Assembly (NCBI RefSeq): GCF_000019965.1
Contig: NC_010571.1
Coordinates: 4,101,001 to 4,165,000 of the forward strand
Direction: 5' to 3'
Length of the DNA: 64,000 nucleotides
DNA from: Opitutus terrae PB90-1
GTDB taxonomy: Bacteria; Verrucomicrobiota; Verrucomicrobiia; Opitutales; Opitutaceae
Below the pieces are notes generated by a model. The model was not told the DNA's origin, ran no database searches, and saw only the letters and a program-made list of their open reading frames with translations. Of the stretch, positions 17,716-26,217 are shown one piece after another. A program made the translations under genes and the position numbers. Numbering within the stretch: the first letter of the stretch is position 1; the number at the start of each line of letters is the position of its first letter.

Positions 17716-18693
17716 TTAGGGGGCTGGCAGCCGGCTCACGCCGGCCTCGCCGAAGGCGAACAGCGTGCCGTCGGGCGACGTGAAGAGTTCGGCCACGGCT
17801 GTGGTCAGCTCGATGTCCCACGCAGAAAACGTTGCGCCGTCATCGCGGCTGACGAAATGCGCGCGGGCCTGGCCGGCGAGCACGATGGGCCCGGAGCTGG
17901 ATTTCACGGCGGTCGCGAGCAGCATTGGCTGCGGCAGCGGTACGCCGATCCACGTCTCGCCGTCGTCCGTCGAGCGAAAGACCCGGCCGCGCAACCCGTA
18001 GGCGAGCAGCGTTTCCGGCCCGAGCGGAAGGATGCCGTAGAACGAGCCGTCGTACGGCGAATCGATCCGCACCCACGTCTCGCCCTGATCGCGCGAGCGG
18101 AGCAGCGTGCCGCGCTCGCCGGCGAGATAGAGGGTGCCGGTCGGCCCGCGCGAAATCCGGTTGAGGTGCATGTCCTCGTCCAGCACGGCCCGCTGCGTCC
18201 ACGTGCGGCCGCCATCTTGGGTAAACTGATACAACCCGTAGGCGCCGACCGCGATGACGTGTTCGTTCGTGATCGCCAGTACGTCGAGGAACGACGATTC
18301 AAGATCCTCGCCCTGCCATTGCTTGGCCCAGGAGACCCCGGCGTCGGTCGTGTGCAAGATCAGCGCGTCATGACCGACGGCCCAGCCGAGTCCGGACTCA
18401 GGCGCGAAGCTGATGCCCGTCAGCGTGGCGCGCGCGCCGGACGACGCGGTGATCCACGATTGGCCGGAATCAGCGGAACGCAGAATCGATCCGCTTTCGC
18501 CCACGGCGACGATGTGGCCGTCCGCCAGCGCGGCATCCAGGAGGAGAATGCGCGGGGCGCGTTGAGCGAACGCGGACGGTACCAGGCCGGTGAGCCATAG
18601 CATTGTCACGAGCATTCCGCCCAGCGCCCGAAGCAAACCGCCGGCCCGCGGCAGCGCACGCCCGAGCGAAAATGAAGGACCTCGCGTCAGCAT
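17716..18693 (-). CDS. Exported YCF48-like beta-propeller (BNR-type repeats)
   Basis: A 325-residue protein with a hydrophobic export segment near residues 20-43 (GGMLVTMLWLTGLVPSAFAQ). The rest is built of short repeats of the form S.D.G.TW, such as RSADSGQSWITA, HTTDAGVSWAKQ, FTQDGGRTWTQR, RSRDQGETWVRI and RSTDDGETWIGV. These mark the YCF48/photosystem-II-assembly-like propeller family, here with no link to photosynthesis. In proteobacteria this protein commonly accompanies an RND exporter with DUF1302 and DUF1329 genes, which is exactly the arrangement here. It probably acts as a periplasmic scaffold or chaperone for the exporter; this is an inference. Confidence 0.82.
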   Translation of the reverse strand: MLTRGPSFSLGRALPRAGGLLRALGGMLVTMLWLTGLVPSAFAQRAPRILLLDAALADGHIVAVGESGSILRSADSGQSWITASSGARATLTGISFAPESGLGWAVGHDALILHTTDAGVSWAKQWQGEDLESSFLDVLAITNEHVIAVGAYGLYQFTQDGGRTWTQRAVLDEDMHLNRISRGPTGTLYLAGERGTLLRSRDQGETWVRIDSPYDGSFYGILPLGPETLLAYGLRGRVFRSTDDGETWIGVPLPQPMLLATAVKSSSGPIVLAGQARAHFVSRDDGATFSAWDIELTTAVAELFTSPDGTLFAFGEAGVSRLPAP

Positions 18694-18738
18694 GGCAGAA
18701 GACGGGGAGGGCCGGTCCGGAGACCGGCCCTCGTGTGA

Positions 18739-20094
18739 TTACCGGATTCCTTCGCGACGAAGCGAATCCGGGGTGTAGTCCGCAGGTGTCCGTTTCAAAC
18801 TGTAGTCATACATCCGGCCTTCGTTGTCCAAGCCGAGCGCGAGATAGCGGCCGGACTGCAGGTCGGTGTGCACCTCCAACGTGCTCCAGAAGCAGGGTAC
18901 GTCGTAATAGTTGATGCAGTGAGCCTCGGATACGCGCCACATCTGGCCGCGCGAGTCGTATTGGTCGACGGCGAGAATCTGCCAGCTGTCCTCATCGACG
19001 TAGAACGTGCGGCGGGCGTAGAGGTGATTCGTGCCGGGTTTCAACGTGGCGTCGACGACCCAGACGCGATGCAGCTCGTAGCGGGCGAGGTCCTGGTTGA
19101 TGTGCTTCGGGGTGAGAATGTCCTTATACTTTACCTGGTCGCTGTGCAGCTTGTAGGAGTTGTAGGGCATCAACATCTCCTTTTTCCCGACGAGCTTCCA
19201 GTCGTAGCGATCCATCGCGCCGTTATACATGTCGAGCTGATCGCTCGTGCGCTGGCCGTCGGCGGCGGTGCCGGGGTTGTCGTAGGCGACGTCCGGCGCG
19301 CGCGTGACGCGACGGCGGCCGGCGTTGTAGACCCAGGCGCGGCGCTTCTCCTTCACCTGGTCGAGGGTCTCGTGCACCAGCAGGATCGTGCCGGCGAGCC
19401 GCGGCGGCGCGAGCACGGTCTGCTTGAAGTAGAACAGCGTGTTGCTCTCCTCGAGTTCCTTCAGGGTGAGGTCGGGCCGGTTGTAGTTGAACAGGAACTC
19501 GTCCTCGAACTGCACGAGGGTGTAGCTGCCGTTCGGCAGCGGCGCCGCCTGTGCGATCGGCCGCATCGCGGCCAGCCCGCGATAATGCGTCAGATGGTTC
19601 CAGATCACCTCGCGAGCGTCGGCCGGGATCGGGAACGGCACGCCGCGGAGCGCGCCGGAGAAGGCGTTGCCGTCGGCGTTCAGCTTGGCGGTCGTGGCGA
19701 ACTCCTTCGTGGCGTCGTAGACGGACTGCGGATTCGAAAAGCTGCGGTGCGACGGATAGACCACCATCTTGTAGGTGGGATAGGCCCGCATCAGCGCGAT
19801 GTGCCCGGCAGCGAGCTGGCCCTCGTGCTCCGCGATGTTGGCCGCGGTGACGGTGAACAACGGCTGATCCTGCGCGAACGGATCCGGGTGATGCATGCCG
19901 ACCGTATAGCCGGCGGGCGGCGTGGTAATGCCGCCGGTCCACTCAGGGATGGTCCCCGCGGCGTTGCCGGCGCGCTCGGCGCCGACCGGCGTGAGATCCT
20001 GGCCGAGTCGGGCAGCCTGCTCCGAGGTGATGGCGGCGGACGCCAGCGCGGCGGTTCCAAGCAGCCAGGCAGAAAAGAGAACAGAGTTTTTCAT
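18739..20094 (-). CDS. DUF1329 exported protein
   Basis: A 451-residue protein with a short signal peptide (MKNSVLFSAWLLGTAALASA). The body has the DUF1329 features: LTPVGAERAGNAAGTIPEWTGG near the N-terminus, VPFPIPADAREVIWNHL in the middle, RRAWVYNAGRRRVTRAPDVAYD, and the LolA-like HRVWVVDATLKPGTNHLYARR block before a Trp/Asp-rich end. DUF1329 proteins are thought to be LolA/LppX-like periplasmic proteins that handle hydrophobic ligands. It lies 25 bases downstream of the DUF1302 gene and 45 bases upstream of the YCF48-like gene. No function is proven for the family. Confidence 0.86.
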   Translation of the reverse strand: MKNSVLFSAWLLGTAALASAAITSEQAARLGQDLTPVGAERAGNAAGTIPEWTGGITTPPAGYTVGMHHPDPFAQDQPLFTVTAANIAEHEGQLAAGHIALMRAYPTYKMVVYPSHRSFSNPQSVYDATKEFATTAKLNADGNAFSGALRGVPFPIPADAREVIWNHLTHYRGLAAMRPIAQAAPLPNGSYTLVQFEDEFLFNYNRPDLTLKELEESNTLFYFKQTVLAPPRLAGTILLVHETLDQVKEKRRAWVYNAGRRRVTRAPDVAYDNPGTAADGQRTSDQLDMYNGAMDRYDWKLVGKKEMLMPYNSYKLHSDQVKYKDILTPKHINQDLARYELHRVWVVDATLKPGTNHLYARRTFYVDEDSWQILAVDQYDSRGQMWRVSEAHCINYYDVPCFWSTLEVHTDLQSGRYLALGLDNEGRMYDYSLKRTPADYTPDSLRREGIR

Positions 20095-20119
20095 GATAGG
20101 AAGGGAGCGCTGGAGGGCG

Positions 20120-22105
20120 TCAGAAGGAGTATTTCAGCGTGGTCGCGACAAAATCGCGGTCCTGCAGGAGATTATAGCGGCCGCCGTCGAAGTAATTCAC
20201 GTAGCGCAGCTCAAAGGCCCAGCGGTTCTGGTAGGTGAACTCCGCGGAGAGGTTCACGCTCTTGCGGTCCTCGATGAAGTTGCCGAGCGGCAGGGGCGTG
20301 TTGCCGCGGACGTCGTGCGTGAAGCCGATCGCGGGCGACATGTTCACGCCGGCGAACAGGTTCGTGTAGTCGAGCCGCGCGAACACCTGGTAACCCCACG
20401 AGAATTTATCCGCGAAGGCCTTGCCCGGCGTATAGCCGTATTGCGTGTTGCCGGTGCGGGCCATCGCGAGCCAGTCGCCCGAGGTGAACGTGCCCGGGCC
20501 GTCGTAGCGCAGCGTCGTCTTGCTGGGCAGATTGACCTGCACGCCGCCGACCTCGGCGACGAGGCTGAGCTGTTGCGCGCCGAGCATGGGGCCGAAGACC
20601 TTCGTGACGGTCGTTTGCGCGGTCCAGACCTTGTGCCGGCGATAGCCGGGGATCTCGCGGTTGTATTGGCCGAGGAAGTTACCCATCTGGTTGTTCGGCG
20701 GAGCGAACAACGGATTCAGCACGGACAACGCGGCGAAGAGCAGTTCGACGTCGTCGACCTGCAGCGGCACGTCGTTCTTGAACGAGACCTCGCCCTGCCA
20801 CGAGATGCCGGTGTTGCCGACGCTGGTGTTGAAGCTCGCGCCGAGCATCGAGATCTCGTCGGGATATTCGATGAAGTAGCGCGCGGTGGCGGCGGCATCG
20901 AGCAGCCCGAGCTTGCCGGCGCCGGCGGCGATCGTCTGGGCGGCGGGGTAGAAGGGCCGCAGGGTCGCGGGGAGCGCGGCCCCGGGCACGTTGGTCAGCG
21001 CGGCGCCGATCAGCGTGGTGAGCGCGGACGGCACACCGGCCGCCGGGTAACCGGCCGCCACCATCGCGGGCGCGAGCTGCTGCTGCGCGAGGCCGCTGGC
21101 CGTCGACACCACAAAGGCCGAGCTGATGCCCCGCGTCGGCGTGCGCGCGCTGATCACCGGCGAACGGCTGCGGTAATTGGCGAAGTAGAAGCCGAACTCG
21201 GTGTCGTTGAGCGCCGGCACCATGGTGCGCACCGCGACGCCGTACTGGTGAATGTCCTGCGGGCGGCGGTCATCCGTACGGGGAATCGCGCCCGTCGTGC
21301 CGGAGTCCGGCAATCCGCCGAAGCCGAGCAGCACCTTGTTGCCGCCGCGGCCGGCGATGTCGTTCGTGGAAAAAAGCGTGCCCGCCGGCTCGAGCTCATT
21401 GCGCCGGAACTCCAGCAGCCAGAACGGCTCGATCGTGAGGTTTTCGGTGACGCCGATCGAGGCCTTGAGCATGTTCACCGGCAGGAAGGCTTCCTTCAGC
21501 TCCGAGCCCGGCGCGCGCAGCTTCGAGAGGTCGACCGGATTTACGACGTTGATGCCGTTCGGAATGAACGTGCTCTCACCGAGGCTCAGCACCTGGCGGC
21601 CCAGACGCACGTCCACCGGCGTGTCGGTGAACAAGGTGAACTTCGCCACGACGTAGGCGTCGAGCAGCTCGGCGCCCTGTTCGACGCGTTCACGCGCGTC
21701 CCCGGACAACGGCGTGCGCAGCGTCTTGTCGGTCTTGCCGTCGGTGAAATAGTAACCGCGGATGAACGCGCCGAAGTTTTCGTAGCGCAGTTCGAGATCA
21801 TGCGAGCCTTTGGCGAGGAACGAGGCCCAGCCTTGGCCGTAATTCAAATTGCCGTCGTCGGCGTTGACCGAGTTCTGCTGGCCGCGGACGCCATTGAAGC
21901 TGTTGGTGATCCCGTAGAACATGGGATCAGGGTCGTTCAACCGATAGAGTCCGCCCACCGAGAAGGTGGAATCGAAGCTACCGGTCAGTTTGCCGGAGGT
22001 GAACTGGAGCGCGGACACGCTCGGCGAGAGAAGTGTCGCGGCGGCGATCGCCAGCGCAATCAGATGCGCCAAACGAGGAACTACACGGTCTGGTCGGTCG
22101 TTCAT
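20120..22105 (-). CDS. DUF1302 outer-membrane barrel-like protein
   Basis: About 661 residues from the ATG that begins MNDRPDRVVPRLAH. This start is chosen because a signal peptide follows directly (LIALAIAAATLLSPSVSA) and the 53 residues upstream look non-coding. DUF1302 features include the opening FTSGKLTGSFDSTFSVGGLYRL, DGNLNYGQGWASFLAKGSHDLEL and the block VDVRLGRQVLSLGESTFIPNGIN. The C-terminus ends in aromatic strands (RDFVATTLKYSF), as expected for an outer-membrane barrel. It is the first gene of the minus-strand unit. With the RND permease and DUF1329 protein it could form an envelope route for hydrophobic compounds. Confidence 0.86.
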   Translation of the reverse strand: MNDRPDRVVPRLAHLIALAIAAATLLSPSVSALQFTSGKLTGSFDSTFSVGGLYRLNDPDPMFYGITNSFNGVRGQQNSVNADDGNLNYGQGWASFLAKGSHDLELRYENFGAFIRGYYFTDGKTDKTLRTPLSGDARERVEQGAELLDAYVVAKFTLFTDTPVDVRLGRQVLSLGESTFIPNGINVVNPVDLSKLRAPGSELKEAFLPVNMLKASIGVTENLTIEPFWLLEFRRNELEPAGTLFSTNDIAGRGGNKVLLGFGGLPDSGTTGAIPRTDDRRPQDIHQYGVAVRTMVPALNDTEFGFYFANYRSRSPVISARTPTRGISSAFVVSTASGLAQQQLAPAMVAAGYPAAGVPSALTTLIGAALTNVPGAALPATLRPFYPAAQTIAAGAGKLGLLDAAATARYFIEYPDEISMLGASFNTSVGNTGISWQGEVSFKNDVPLQVDDVELLFAALSVLNPLFAPPNNQMGNFLGQYNREIPGYRRHKVWTAQTTVTKVFGPMLGAQQLSLVAEVGGVQVNLPSKTTLRYDGPGTFTSGDWLAMARTGNTQYGYTPGKAFADKFSWGYQVFARLDYTNLFAGVNMSPAIGFTHDVRGNTPLPLGNFIEDRKSVNLSAEFTYQNRWAFELRYVNYFDGGRYNLLQDRDFVATTLKYSF

Positions 22106-22337
22106 GAGGATCGGTGGGGCTACAACTGAGGAGCCGCCGCGGCGGGCCGGCGGGTGGGGTAGTTGGGGAGGAGAGGTCCGGGTTTCGCCGAGGGCGTCAC
22201 CGGGGTATGACAGGGATATGACACGCGGAGAAAACGCAGCTGGGTGATGCGATTCAAGAACCAAGTTGGCGGGAGTTCCCGGCTTGGCCGGCCGGAAATT
22301 TCACTTCTCTCTTTGACCGCAACGACTTTCCGCTAAG

Positions 22338-25300
22338 GTGCCCGTTTTCGAGAATGCACGCCGCCACCCATATCCACGTCAAAGGAGCGCGGGAGCATAC
22401 CTCAAGAACCTCGAATTGCGGATCCCGCGCGGTAAACTCGTGGTGATCACCGGTCCCAGCGGCTCGGGCAAGTCGTCGCTGGCCTTCGACACGCTCTACG
22501 CGGAGGGCTACCGGAAGTACATGGAGAGCCTGTCGACGCAGGCGCGACAGGTGCTGGAGCAGCTGCGCCGGCCGGACGTGGACTTCATCCACGGGCTTTC
22601 GCCGGTGCTGGCCATTGAGCAGCGGACCGGATCGGGCGGGCCGCGCAGCACCATCGCCACGGCGACCGAGCTGGCGGATTATGCCCAACTGCTGTGGGCG
22701 CTGTGCGGCGAACAGCGGTGCCCGAAAGACGGTGGCCGCGTCGTGCAGCGCTCGCTCGACGGCAATGTGCAGCGCGTGTTGACGGAATGCGCCGGCGAGC
22801 GGATCATGCTGCTCGCGCCCGCGATGCAGGCGAAGGCCAGCGTGTTGCGCGAGGAATTGCCGCGGCTGCGGCAGCGGGGGTTTCAGCGCGTGCGACTCGA
22901 CGGCGAGGTGCGCAATCTGGATGAACCGAAGCTGATTCCCGCGAACGCCGGCGCGAAGTTGATCACGGTCGACCTCGTGATCGACCGGCTGGTCGCGAAT
23001 GCCGACCAGCGGAGCCGGCTGGCGGATTCGCTCGAGCTGGCGTTTCGCGAGGGCAAGGACCGTGCGATCGTGCTCGCCCAGAAACAAGCGGCCGGCCGCG
23101 TGGCCAGTGTAGCCGGGGTCGTTGACCCCGGCCCGGGCTCGGCGAGCCCGGCTACAACATCGGCGTCGGCGCCGGCGGAGTGGCGGGAGATTCCCCTCAG
23201 CCAGTCGCTCGCCTGCGAGGTCTGTGGCGACGTGTTCGAGCGGCTGACGCCGAAGCACTTTTCGTTCAACCACAGCGAAGGCGCCTGCCCGACGTGCGGC
23301 GGCCTCGGCCGAAAGATGCGTTTCGTCCCCGAACTGATCGTGCCCGATCCGGAGAAGAGCGTCCGCGAAGGTGCGATCAAACCGTGGCGGATCGGGGGAA
23401 AAAATCTCATCATCAAACACAACGCGTTGCTGAAGCAGCTCGCCGAGCAACTGCCGTTCGACCCGGACGTGCCGTGGCGCTCACTGTCGGAAGAGACGCG
23501 GCGCGCAGTCCTGCACGGGGCGGGCGAGCGGCAGTTCGCCTTCAAGCTGCGCCGGATGCGGGAACCGAAGACCATGCCGTTCGCCGGCGTGATCGCGGAC
23601 CTGGAGGAAAGCTGGCGGCACACCGACAGCGAAGGGTTCCGGGCACGGCTGACGACGTTTATGGTGGCGGGTGAGTGTCCCGAATGCCACGGCACGCGGC
23701 TGAACGCGCGCAGCGGAGCCGTGCGGCTGAACCTCGGGAGTGAACCTGCTCCGAGTGGCACGGGCGTCCCGCCCGTGGACTCTGGATCTGCATCTGACGA
23801 TCACGGACGAGACGCCCGTGCCACGACCTCCCCACTCTCGTTTCCCGAATTCAACGCGCTCGATATCGAGGCGGCGCACGAGTTCGCGCGCCGCCTCGAT
23901 ATCGAGGCGGCGCACGAGTTCGCGCGCCGCGCGGTCGCGACGTACGGCGACAACGACGCGGTGCGCGAGGTGGTCACGGGCATCGAGCAGCGGCTGCATT
24001 TTCTGGCTGAGACCGGGCTGGGTTATCTGACGCTCGACCGCGACTACGCCACGCTCTCGGGCGGCGAAGCACAGCGCGTGCGGCTCGCGACCCAGCTCGG
24101 CATGGGGCTGATGGGCGTGATCTACGTCCTGGACGAGCCGAGCATCGGGCTGCATCCACACGACAACCAGAAGCTCCTCGATACGCTCGTGGCGCTGCGC
24201 GACCGCGGCAACACGGTGATCGTGGTCGAGCACGATGAGGAGACGATGCGGCTCGCGGACGAGTTGATCGAGCTCGGCCCTGAGGCCGGCGTGGAGGGCG
24301 GCCGGGTGCTGTTCCAAGGCTCGCCGGCCGACTGCATGAAACTCTCCGCGAAGGTCTCGCGCACCGGCCCGTATCTCGCCCGCACGATGGGCGTGACGAA
24401 GGATGCCGCCACCAAGCAGCCGGACGGTGCATGGCTGACGGTGCGGGAGGCGCGCGAGAACAACCTGCGCGGCATCGACGCGCGTTTCCCGGTCGGGTTG
24501 CTGACCTGCGTGACCGGCGTAAGCGGCTCGGGCAAGAGCACGCTCGTGAACGATATTCTCGCCGCCGCGGCGGCGAGAAAGCTGAACGGCGCGAAGACAC
24601 TTCCCGGCAAGCATCGTGCGATCGAGAATCTCGATTTCTTCGAAAAGCTCGTGCGGGTCGACCAGGAGCCGATCGGACGCAGCCCGCGTTCGAACCCGGC
24701 GACGTATGTCGACCTGCTCGGACTGTTGCGGGACCTGTTCGCGCAGATGCCGCTGGCGAAGATTCGCGGCTACAAGGCGAGCCGGTTCTCGTTCAATGTG
24801 CGTGGCGGCCGCTGTGAGCGCTGTCAGGGCGATGGCGTGATCAAGCTCGACATGCAGTTCCTTGCCGACGCCTACGCTCCGTGTCCGAGCTGCGGCGGCC
24901 GGCGGTTCAACCGCGAGACGCTCGAGGTGCTGTTTCACGGCAAGTCGATCGCCGACGTGCTCGACCTCACCGTGCGCGAGGCGATGTCGCTCTTCCGCAA
25001 CATCCCGCGGGTGATGGACAAGCTCACGACGCTCGATGCCGTCGGTCTTGGCTATCTGACGCTCGGCCAGTCGGCGACGACGCTGTCGGGTGGCGAGGCG
25101 CAGCGCATCAAGCTCTCGCTCGAGCTGAGCAAACGGCAGCAAGGCCATACGCTCTACATCCTCGATGAGCCGACGACCGGACTGCACTGGGTCGACATTC
25201 AGAAGCTGATGGACCTGCTGTTTAAACTCCGCGACGCCGGCAACACGGTGATCGTGATCGAACACAACCTCGACGTGATCAACCTTGCGGACTGGATCAT

Positions 25301-25439
25301 CGATCTCGGGCCGGGCGGCGGCCGCGCGGGCGGGGACGTCGTGTTTGCCGGACCGCGGACGGAGATCGAGCTCAAGGCACCATCGCTCACCGGCGCCGCG
25401 CTGCGCCGGTGGCGTGCGGCGGGAAAGACGGGCGGGTAG
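22338..25439 (+). CDS. uvrA: UvrA excinuclease subunit with repeat-derived insertions and N-terminal frameshift
   Basis: A 1033-residue ATPase of nucleotide excision repair; family members are usually near 940. It has two Walker A sites (GPSGSGKSS at 39-47 and GVSGSGKST in the second half), two LSGGEAQR signatures, and zinc-binding pairs (CEVC...CPTC, CERC...CPSC). Three insertions inflate it: a palindrome at 23109-23158, a second at 23755-23824, and a tandem 36-base duplication at 23859-23930. The annotated start gives a non-family N-terminus. In the other frame, ATG 22354 encodes [15 protein letters not shown], the family-like start, and the two frames join if one base (probably an A near 22399) is restored. 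This indicates a frameshift or sequence error. Confidence 0.85.
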   Translation: MPVFENARRHPYPRQRSAGAYLKNLELRIPRGKLVVITGPSGSGKSSLAFDTLYAEGYRKYMESLSTQARQVLEQLRRPDVDFIHGLSPVLAIEQRTGSGGPRSTIATATELADYAQLLWALCGEQRCPKDGGRVVQRSLDGNVQRVLTECAGERIMLLAPAMQAKASVLREELPRLRQRGFQRVRLDGEVRNLDEPKLIPANAGAKLITVDLVIDRLVANADQRSRLADSLELAFREGKDRAIVLAQKQAAGRVASVAGVVDPGPGSASPATTSASAPAEWREIPLSQSLACEVCGDVFERLTPKHFSFNHSEGACPTCGGLGRKMRFVPELIVPDPEKSVREGAIKPWRIGGKNLIIKHNALLKQLAEQLPFDPDVPWRSLSEETRRAVLHGAGERQFAFKLRRMREPKTMPFAGVIADLEESWRHTDSEGFRARLTTFMVAGECPECHGTRLNARSGAVRLNLGSEPAPSGTGVPPVDSGSASDDHGRDARATTSPLSFPEFNALDIEAAHEFARRLDIEAAHEFARRAVATYGDNDAVREVVTGIEQRLHFLAETGLGYLTLDRDYATLSGGEAQRVRLATQLGMGLMGVIYVLDEPSIGLHPHDNQKLLDTLVALRDRGNTVIVVEHDEETMRLADELIELGPEAGVEGGRVLFQGSPADCMKLSAKVSRTGPYLARTMGVTKDAATKQPDGAWLTVREARENNLRGIDARFPVGLLTCVTGVSGSGKSTLVNDILAAAAARKLNGAKTLPGKHRAIENLDFFEKLVRVDQEPIGRSPRSNPATYVDLLGLLRDLFAQMPLAKIRGYKASRFSFNVRGGRCERCQGDGVIKLDMQFLADAYAPCPSCGGRRFNRETLEVLFHGKSIADVLDLTVREAMSLFRNIPRVMDKLTTLDAVGLGYLTLGQSATTLSGGEAQRIKLSLELSKRQQGHTLYILDEPTTGLHWVDIQKLMDLLFKLRDAGNTVIVIEHNLDVINLADWIIDLGPGGGRAGGDVVFAGPRTEIELKAPSLTGAALRRWRAAGKTGG
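22396..22400 (+). other. Probable one-base frameshift in uvrA
   Basis: Reading from ATG 22354 gives ...HVKGAREH up to 22398. Reading in the downstream frame gives [18 protein letters not shown] from 22401. UvrA proteins normally have GAREHNLKN here, which would need cataacctc where the window has catacctc. The loss of one A from a pair is the simplest explanation. Confidence 0.7.
23109..23158. repeat. Class A palindromic repeat inside uvrA
   Basis: This 50-base element has arms gtagccgggg and cccggctac, is read in frame as [16 protein letters not shown], and falls just before the [16 protein letters not shown] block. Related elements lie at 25467-25538 and 31115-31188. The flanking UvrA sequence is continuous without it, which supports insertion. 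Confidence 0.75.
23755..23824. repeat. Class B palindromic repeat inside uvrA ([15 protein letters not shown] type)
   Basis: This 70-base element has perfect 14-base terminal inverted repeats, gtggcacgggcgtc and gacgcccgtgccac. It is read in frame as GTGVPPV...HGRDARAT. That translated pair is well known from dispersed repeats in Verrucomicrobiota and related phyla. It interrupts UvrA at about residues 473-495. Half an element of the same class is seen at 33196-33224. Confidence 0.85.
23859..23930 (+). repeat. Tandem 36-bp duplication inside uvrA
   Basis: Two exact 36-base copies (23859-23894 and 23895-23930) encode [12 protein letters not shown] twice. Only one copy would be expected in a normal UvrA, so this is a recent in-frame duplication. 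The unit also contains the palindrome ctcgatatcgag, which may have promoted slippage. Confidence 0.9.
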
Positions 25440-25466
25440 GGCGCGAGCTGGATGGAGACGCAGATT

Positions 25467-25538
25467 GTAGCCGGGCTCCTCGAGCCCGGATGGTGCGGCC
25501 GCGGTTCCTCGGCCGGCGTCAGCGATCCCGGCTGCAAC
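25467..25538. repeat. Class A palindromic repeat
   Basis: It begins gtagccgggctcctcgagcc and ends gatcccggctgcaac. It is related to the element inside uvrA at 23109-23158 and to 31115-31188, and lies 27 bases after the uvrA stop. Confidence 0.75.
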
Positions 25539-25558
25539 TGATCGCTTGCGCTGCAACC

Positions 25559-25634
25559 TGGGGCCGCGACGCCCTCGTCGCGGCATTTCGCGATGCGATC
25601 GATTCGTTAACGCGACGAGGGCGTCGCGTCCCCA
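25559..25634. repeat. Class E palindromic repeat
   Basis: The 24-base outer arms begin tggggccgcgacgccctcgt and close with the complementary cgcgacgagggcgtcgcg stretch. They pair with a single mismatch and enclose about 28 bases. A related element with the same gacgagggcgtcgcgg arm lies at 34089-34175. Confidence 0.8.
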
Positions 25635-25797
25635 GCGATCCACATGACTCGCGCGCCGACGCCGGGCGTGGGAGCGCGGCCGCCCTCGGCCGCACACTCC
25701 GACCCGGAACGCCGCGCTGTCGCGTCGGAGCAAACCAAGCGTCGCCTTGGCCAAGGAACGCACAGTCGTCCTCACCGCACCGGAGTAGGGTGCGCGC

Positions 25798-26013
25798 GTG
25801 AACCTCCCCGGTCACTTCCATCAGGCGCAATACCCCAAGCGCGCACGCTGGTTCATGGCGATCGTCTGGGCGCTGATTACGGTCAAGTGCGGAGTCGTCT
25901 GGTGGGCAATGCCCCACTGGAACATGCCGACCCACCCAATCTGGGTGGTCGGTCCGACTCTGATCTTCGCCACGCTCGTCACGATTCTCTGGCTGGCCCA
26001 CCGCGAAGAGTAG
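25798..26013 (+). CDS. Small two-helix membrane protein
   Basis: A 71-residue protein with a GTG start. After a short polar N-terminus (MNLPGHFHQAQYPKRARW), two hydrophobic stretches follow: FMAIVWALITVKCGVVWWAM and HPIWVVGPTLIFATLVTILWL. It ends in a charged tail. No family is recognised. The coherent two-helix pattern supports a real gene, although it has no clear ribosome-binding site. It lies 204 bases upstream of the DUF3300 gene on the same strand. Confidence 0.55.
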   Translation: MNLPGHFHQAQYPKRARWFMAIVWALITVKCGVVWWAMPHWNMPTHPIWVVGPTLIFATLVTILWLAHREE

Positions 26014-26217
26014 TTGCCTCATCCTGCTCCTCGGCAGGTGGAGCGCGTTGTCCGCAACACGCTGCATCTCGAACGCGTCCGTGCGCGAGGGCGTTCCACC
26101 GTGGTCGCACTTGGCGCGGGCGCCGCGTCCGCTCTCGCGTCAAGTCCGCGTCGCGACGTGGCACAATGTCGCTCGACCCGCTGTCACCGGCCTGTTGTGG
26201 CGGCGTCTTACCCTCGC

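Larger units (their letters stand above)
25440..25797. other. 358-bp intergenic region filled with palindromic repeats
   Basis: No gene is seen here. Three adjacent palindromes occupy most of it: a class A element at 25467-25538, a class E element at 25559-25634, and a GC-rich hairpin around gcggccgccctcggccgc at 25674-25695. Such repeat stacks probably end uvrA transcription and may be preferred landing sites for further elements. Confidence 0.7.

Noticed and set aside
23859-23930. The tandem 36-bp repeat as a CRISPR-like or VNTR array.
   Set aside because: Only two head-to-tail copies with no spacers, inside uvrA and in frame.
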